From NCBI GenBank assembly GCA_002189035.1, contig NEEC01000018.1, forward strand, positions 744,001-808,000: a DNA stretch of 64,000 nucleotides, read 5' to 3'. Below are positions 58,860-64,000 of the stretch, in pieces. This stretch comes from Utricularia gibba (taxonomy: Eukaryota > Streptophyta > Magnoliopsida > Lamiales > Lentibulariaceae). Position numbers and translations under genes: made by a program. Every line of letters begins with the position of its first letter. The first letter of the stretch is position 1. The notes beneath the pieces are model-generated. The model worked only from the letters and a program-made list of their open reading frames with translations. It was not told where the DNA came from and ran no database searches.

Positions 58860-59722
58860 TAGTGGAGCCCATGGAGTCCAAGTACAAGATGCATTGTTTT
58901 GGTGGTTCAATGGCAGCAAAGTTGCATGGAATTAACATCCAAAAATGATCCCTAAAATGAAAAAGACAAGCTGATTAATGCAAAAAAAAGGATTTGAATA
59001 AGAAGAAGCCAACCTTGAAACTATTGGCACGACAAAGTATGGGGTGGCAAAGGTTTTCCTTCTCAGGAATAGTGGTCCAAGATTCCTGGTTTGATGCTGT
59101 TTAATTGTGTCGTAGTATTGAGAGCTTGTAAACTCATACATTTCTTGAATTGCGAGGGGGAATGATTTGACTATCTTCCTACATCAAATCACTCATGAGC
59201 AATAATCCAAATGTTCAACCATAACTTTGAAAATAAATTAATAATTACGCCAATGTGTAATTTAACATTAGATCGTCGAGCATTCCATATACACGTAAAT
59301 GTGGAGGGCGCTTAATTTTTTCCTTCTTACTTGAGCCTTGAGGCCGTATTTTCTGCTTTGGGTGTGTGGGAGTGGTTGATATTGTACTTTTTAGTTTGCT
59401 TCCATCTCCTATTACAATTTGAACAACAACCTTTGTGTGAGCCTTAACAGACACCTTGGGACCTCCTTCGCCCTCAACATTAGTTCGATGCCTCTTGTTC
59501 GACTGTACAAATAACAAATAAAGTGCAGCAGCAACATAGTAGAATACAATTTGAGTTTATGACAGTGATAACAACCTTTCGGTCATTGATTGCATTGGAA
59601 TCATGTTCTTCTTGAAAATCATACATGCCTTTGGTTTTGATTGGCGATGCCGGTGTTCTTGGTGTGGTAGTCGGAATGCTTGCATCTCTTATACCATCGA
59701 TGACCTGTTTCAAATCGAACAA
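58860..59722 (-). pseudogene. MULE-B ULP1/C48 protease, 5' exons (catalytic His and Asp)
   Basis: Upstream half of the protease gene cut by Gypsy. Candidate N-terminal exons: within 59722-59517 (LKQVIDGIRDASIPTTTPRT...) and 59517-59245 (KVSVKAHTKVVVQIVIG, Lys-rich). Confident exons: 59178-59014 (IQEMYEFTSSQYYDTIKQHQ, FATPYFVVPIVSR) and 58951-58860 (DHFWMLIPC, LYLDSMGST). DHFW supplies the catalytic His and YLDS the catalytic Asp of clan CE proteases. The junction 59014/58951 keeps phase (AG|G). The last exon breaks in the codons for GST, at the target duplication, and continues in the same phase at 52908. Whether the N-terminal exons belong to this gene or to the transposase is unclear. Confidence 0.75.
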
Positions 59723-60199
59723 TCTCGTATTTCTCTACAACGATATCAAATTATAAAGGTAGCATAGAAAAAAAAAAGTGTTGTCTTTAATGATTTACCT
59801 CTTACTCAGGTGTATTTCCATCTCAAGAGGTGGTGATTAAGGGGGTTTTTGCGATTTAGACTTTTTTTTACCATAAGAGCGTTCACGCCTCTTCCACAAA
59901 TGTCAATTATTGTTATCATTGATTTATTGACATACCTTAATAGAAGCGTTATCTGGATCATCTTCATTACAGTTGAATTCGAATTTCTTCTTCTCCTTGC
60001 ACCTTCTAGTGTTGTGACCAACTTGGCCACACAAAGAGCATCCTTGTGGAACAAAATTCCCATGCCTGAAATGCTTGCTGTTTTTAGTTACTACACGTTT
60101 CTCATAACACCATCTCAAACGATGCTTCAGTGGTCTACCTCGACACTCTTTACTGTATGTAGGTGGCAACATCATTGTCATGGTGGTGGAAGGTCATCT

Positions 60200-60715
60200 T
60201 GACTGTCCATGCACATCATGTAGCGAGTAATCATATAGCGCCCTGTATGAGTTTACATAATAGCAGTTGTCCACATAATTGTGCATCGGCCTTTCTAAGT
60301 AGTTAATGATTGTGACAGCATGACAACATGGTATGCCTATCACAATGAATCAACAATACTATTATAGCTGACATTAACAAATCATATATACTTGTGTAAA
60401 TCATGCACAATATTATTAAAAACACATCCTAGCATAATATTTGTGTAACAGACCCACAAAAATCACCTCCATAAATCAGCAACAATGTTACTTTAAAACA
60501 CTTCAATATTCTCAAAAACTACTTTGTTTAGTTATTGTAACAAACCTCCAAAAATATTATCTCAATGAATCAATTATATTGTTGTAGTAAAACACTTCAA
60601 TAAAGTATTAACACACTTAAAAATTCAGGCACAATAATATCAAAAACCAGTATCTGAGCATCAATCAAAAATATTAAAATCTTAATAACATAGAATACAT
60701 ACCTTAAATTTGCCA
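60200..60715. other. Probable intron of the MULE-B transposase
   Basis: About 500 bases with dense stops and no motif. It lies between the zinc knuckle exon and the NNMTESFN exon. Confidence 0.45.
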
Positions 60716-61242
60716 AATGCCGCAACTACATATTCTATTTGCCAAGTCAACTGTTTCAATGTCTTCGCCTACAAACCACTCCCAACAATCATGGGTGGAG
60801 TTACGTATTTGGCAATCTCGTCATTTCTTGGCCCCTTCTGTCATCACTCCCAAAATGTTAGGGCAGACGACGTTTGCCATACGCGTGGCCTCGGTACGTC
60901 TTGTGAAAATACGCTCGCACAGTAAAACTCGAATTGCCTCTAACAAGGGGATTATCAGCTTCGACCTCGCCCCCAAAAGCGCAACATTGAATGACTCAGT
61001 CATGTTATTCAATAGGGCATCAGACTTGCTAGATGGGCTAAAAAAGGCAATGCGCTAATGCTTGGATGGGATACGTAACATATAGAGATATGGTTTCTCA
61101 TTCATCTTCATCAGTGCACGCATCTCAGCCTTCCATTCGGCTCTGGTGCCTTGTTCCACAATCTTCCTCACGTGACTACATGCATTCACTTTCCTACCAG
61201 GCTTTCCTTTAAGATTCTATTGTATATGCCTAGCGTAGTGAC

Positions 61243-62036
61243 AATGCTACATAAAACAACATCAAATTAACATAAAGTTATCTGATGTGATTGTGTTGAT
61301 TGTAGTTAGAACTACCTCACAGCCTGGAAATAGGTTGGTGACAACTTCCCGAATAGATACATTGCGGTCTGACATAATGCATATTTCATCCAACCTCTCA
61401 ATATTCAAATCATCATGTAACAGATTCAAAAACCACATCCAAGTCACTTTGTCCTCCTTGTCAACAACTGCCCAAGCAAATGGATACGTACCATTATTAG
61501 GATCCAAGCCAACATCAACGAAGATGAAACCAACAGCTTCGGTTCACATGACAAGTGCCGATACCAATAAAGGACCTGCAACAATTCCTCCAGCCTTGGA
61601 TCAATCCTATGGGGTATATGTAACATGCTACATAAAGTTATCTGTAAAACAGCATCAAATTAACATAAAGTTATCTGTAAAAGCAAATGTGATTGTGTTG
61701 ATTGTAGTTAGAACTACCTCACAGCCTGGAAATAGGTTGGTGACAACTTCCCGAATAGATACATTGCGGTCTGACATAATGCATATTTCATCCAACCTCT
61801 CAATATTCAAATCATCATGTAACAGATTCAAAAACCACATCCAAGTCACTTTGTCCTCCTTGTCAACAACTGCCCAAGCAAATGGATACGTACCATTATT
61901 AGGATCCAAGCCAACATCAACGAAGATGAAACCAACAGCTTCGGTCTTCACATGACAAGTGTCGATACCAATAAAGGACCTGCAACAATTCCTCCAGCCT
62001 TGGATCAATCCTATGGGGTATATGTAACATGCTTTA
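61243..62036. repeat. Tandem duplication of the MULE-B DDE exon, about 400 bp x 2
   Basis: 61243-61640 and 61645-62036 are nearly identical. Equivalent bases are 402 apart (AGCCTGGA at 61321 and 61723; TGTCAACAAC at 61459 and 61861), then 404 apart after copy 1 loses two bases (CGGTTCAC versus CGGTCTTCAC, near 61542). Copy 2 adds TAAAAGCAAA after CATAAAGTTATCTG. Copy 2 continues upstream into transposase code and copy 1 downstream. Confidence 0.9.
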
Positions 62037-63058
62037 AATATCTCTTCTCCCTCACTAACAGCTTTTGTGTCGATCACAAAAGTACACCTTGGATTTGACT
62101 GAAGAAATTTCTCCCTATAATCTCTCAAACGACTAAACTGCTCCACACATCAACAAAAAATGATCTCTTTTGCCTTCTTGTGTGCTCGGTACAAAGTTAC
62201 CTTATGAACATCCACGCTGATGGCATCAAAAACCTCCCGATGTAACTCTGAAACCATCATTGCTGGCTTTTGAATGAAACTCCGAAGGAATTTCCTAGCA
62301 ATCCAACCAGATCTTACTTCACGATTTTTCCTAACATGGTGATAATCATCCTTGTGTCGTAGCTCCATATCAGACGTCAACCAAACATTATTGTATTTGT
62401 AGCATGACAACAACACAAACCATGGACATCATTCTACTGGGTTTTGAGAGTTCTCCTGTGAAGAAAACAAATTTAAGGTCTAATATATGACTAATGTCAT
62501 TGTTGTACATAGCAAACACAAACACATGTTACCTCCCCATCATTTGCTACATTTTTGCATGCCATATGCTTCTTACGAGTACTACATACAAACTTGAGAT
62601 ATTGTGCATTATTTTTTGACACATAAAACTCAAACCCCTCTTCAATGCAAAAGTTGGTTAACGCAATCTTAGCCTCTGCCTTTTATGTAAATTGAATACT
62701 CATCCTGCAAGCATTAATACAATAAAGATAAGAGCATCATATATACTACGGTTTCAGATTCATACGAATAGAAAAGTTGTACATTAAATCTTATTCTATC
62801 AAATGTCCATCAGGCCGAAATGTGGGGTAATTCGGATCTGAGAATGAATTTATTTCATCAGCACCTCCCATATAAGGAATAATTTGTAGTTCACGTACAT
62901 TCCAATCTTCCTCCTTGACAAGTTGCCACTCTTCAAAAGGAAGTTTCGAATTTGTATCATCCTCGCTCTAGTTGATGCCGTCATCGGTATTTCCAAAGTC
63001 ATCATTTTCAACAATAGGAATATCATTGATATCCTCATTTATTTGATACATTGTCGAT

Positions 63059-64000
63059 AAAGAACCCCCTCACCTAAACATTATAGTAATTTCATAAACA
63101 CTATAAATGAAAATGAAATATCATAAACATTATAACCATCTCACTACTTAGATGATAGTGTTATGATAATCTAGCACGAAAAATAGGCATAAGCAAATAA
63201 GTAGAAAGAAATATGAAAGAAGCATAACATAGAACGGTTGGTTGTATATAACAACAGTGGAAAATGAGACTTTATTGCTACAAAATGAGTTTCATACCTC
63301 AAGTGTGGTACATGATTGAGTAGTGGAATCCCTATTGCAAAAAGAAAAAAAATGCAATTCATATCTACATAAGGTTAATGAAAAAAAATTGATCTTTAGT
63401 CATACTTTGACCATCAATTTCAGGAACAAAATAAAAACAATATCATAATATCATCAAATATTTCTTTAAGAAATCAAATAATCACTTGGTATGATAAACT
63501 GATGGATTTAACAGTATATGGGTAACTTCTTCAAACTAACTCATACTAAAGAAAAGAACAAATCTTTATAGATGAGTAACAACCTACACATGAAAAGCAT
63601 TCCAATGGAATTTGCATTTCTATAAAAATGAACAAACACGAGAAGACATTTTTCTTAACATTCATGAATGCACAATGCTCACAAAAGATGCACCACTGAG
63701 TTAAAACCCTAAAAATCGAAGCCTTTTAATACTCCAGGGCAGGGCGACGCGATTTTGAAGTTGTTGTCTTCTTTGTACATCTATCTTTTACCAAGCTTTC
63801 ATGGATGGATTGAATGGGAATGGGAGGGAGACAACGGCAATTGTATATGTGAAGTAAATGCATCAAATTTAATCGGCCAAATTTGGGCTTTCAGATTCAA
63901 TTAGGGAACCTAAATCTTAATAAAATCAAAAACATATTCTATGATTATCTTAATTGTGTTTTGAAATTTTTGTGTGCCAATCTATAATATAGCTATCAAA
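63059..64000. other. MULE-B upstream region
   Basis: About 940 bases before the transposase start. It holds AT-rich leader sequence, a likely transcription start region around 63700-63850 (TTAGGGTTTTAACTC on the minus strand, then GGCTTCGATTT), and no other gene. A terminal inverted repeat of the MULE was not identified. Confidence 0.5.

Larger units (their letters stand above)
52903..58865 (+). mobile_element. Gypsy (Ty3-type) LTR retrotransposon with 6-bp target duplication
   Basis: The element spans 52909-58859 and is flanked by TAGTGG on both sides (52903-52908 and 58860-58865). LTR ends are TGTAATG...GGGGCATTACA. The order gag, protease, RT, RNase H, integrase defines Gypsy. The inverted end words and a ~1.08-kb LTR suit a chromovirus-like (Tekay-type) lineage, which is an inference. 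The chromodomain region is lost. It lies inside the MULE-B protease gene in the opposite orientation. Confidence 0.88.
59800..63058 (-). pseudogene. MULE-B Mutator-like transposase
   Basis: Minus strand, multi-exon. Acidic N-terminus from ATG 63058 with a TAG stop near 62969. MuDR domain at about 62700-62535 (FCIEEGFEFYVSKNN, YLKFVCSTRKKHMACKN), with TAA near 62683. GWIARKFLRSFIQKPAMMVS and VDVHKVTLYRAHKKAKE at 62320-62160, then TGA at 62150. DDE core in 62146-61655: first Asp in FIGIDTCHVK, YPFAWAVVDKEDKVTWMWFL, second Asp in CIMSDRN. Then CHYARHIQ, RMANVVCPNILGVM (61012-60821 block with LLNNMTESFNVALLGARSK), and a CCHC knuckle CSLCGQVGHNTRRC at about 60000-60041. These features identify a MULE transposase. 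Three in-frame stops and an internal duplication indicate it is inactive. Confidence 0.85.

Overview
This window is nuclear DNA of a flowering plant, probably a eudicot. It is very AT-rich. Its four recognisable host genes are typical of plants: a plastid-type ABC1 kinase, a RING-H2 ubiquitin ligase, a small protein with a plant-specific NALLLMRCRSAPAK-type motif, and a plastid-type methyltransferase. Introns are short and mostly GT-AG, and more than half of the window is made of plant-type transposable elements. I cannot name the species. I saw no rRNA, tRNA, CRISPR array or organelle gene cluster.

Layout. 0-4.9 kb: a 20-exon ABC1K gene on the minus strand, which seems complete. 4.9-14.8 kb: AT-rich spacer with a 53-bp tandem repeat, two inverted copies of a ~1.1-kb LTR-like repeat on either side of a single-exon RING-H2 gene, and a 246-bp Tourist-like MITE. 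14.9-15.8 kb: an intronless gene for an acidic plant protein. 17.3-30.4 kb: a nest of decayed transposons. A plus-strand Copia has a minus-strand Copia inside its 5' LTR. The inner Copia holds a hAT element, and its 3' LTR is split by a PIF/Harbinger element. 31.0-32.5 kb: a five-exon methyltransferase gene on the minus strand. 33-36.9 kb: spacer with a long inverted repeat and two GC-rich islands, one of which holds a G-quadruplex motif.

36.9-63.1 kb is the most unusual part. Two Mutator-like elements (MULEs) face each other, and each carries a transposase followed by a ULP1/C48 SUMO-protease-like gene. MULE-A is on the plus strand: transposase pieces at 37-44 kb and the protease at 47.5-48.6 kb. 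It is broken by two Copia elements and has lost its DDE core. MULE-B is on the minus strand: transposase at 63.1-59.8 kb and the protease at 59.7-52.3 kb. It is broken by a 6-kb Gypsy element. The Gypsy insertion lies inside a protease exon and has a 6-bp target duplication. The coding phase on the two sides of the insertion matches, and the catalytic His, Asp, Gln and Cys are all still visible. This layout resembles the KAONASHI-type MULEs of Arabidopsis, which carry ULP-like genes.

Exon limits come from reading splice signals and reading-frame continuity by eye. Transposon borders are approximate unless a duplication or LTR end is cited.
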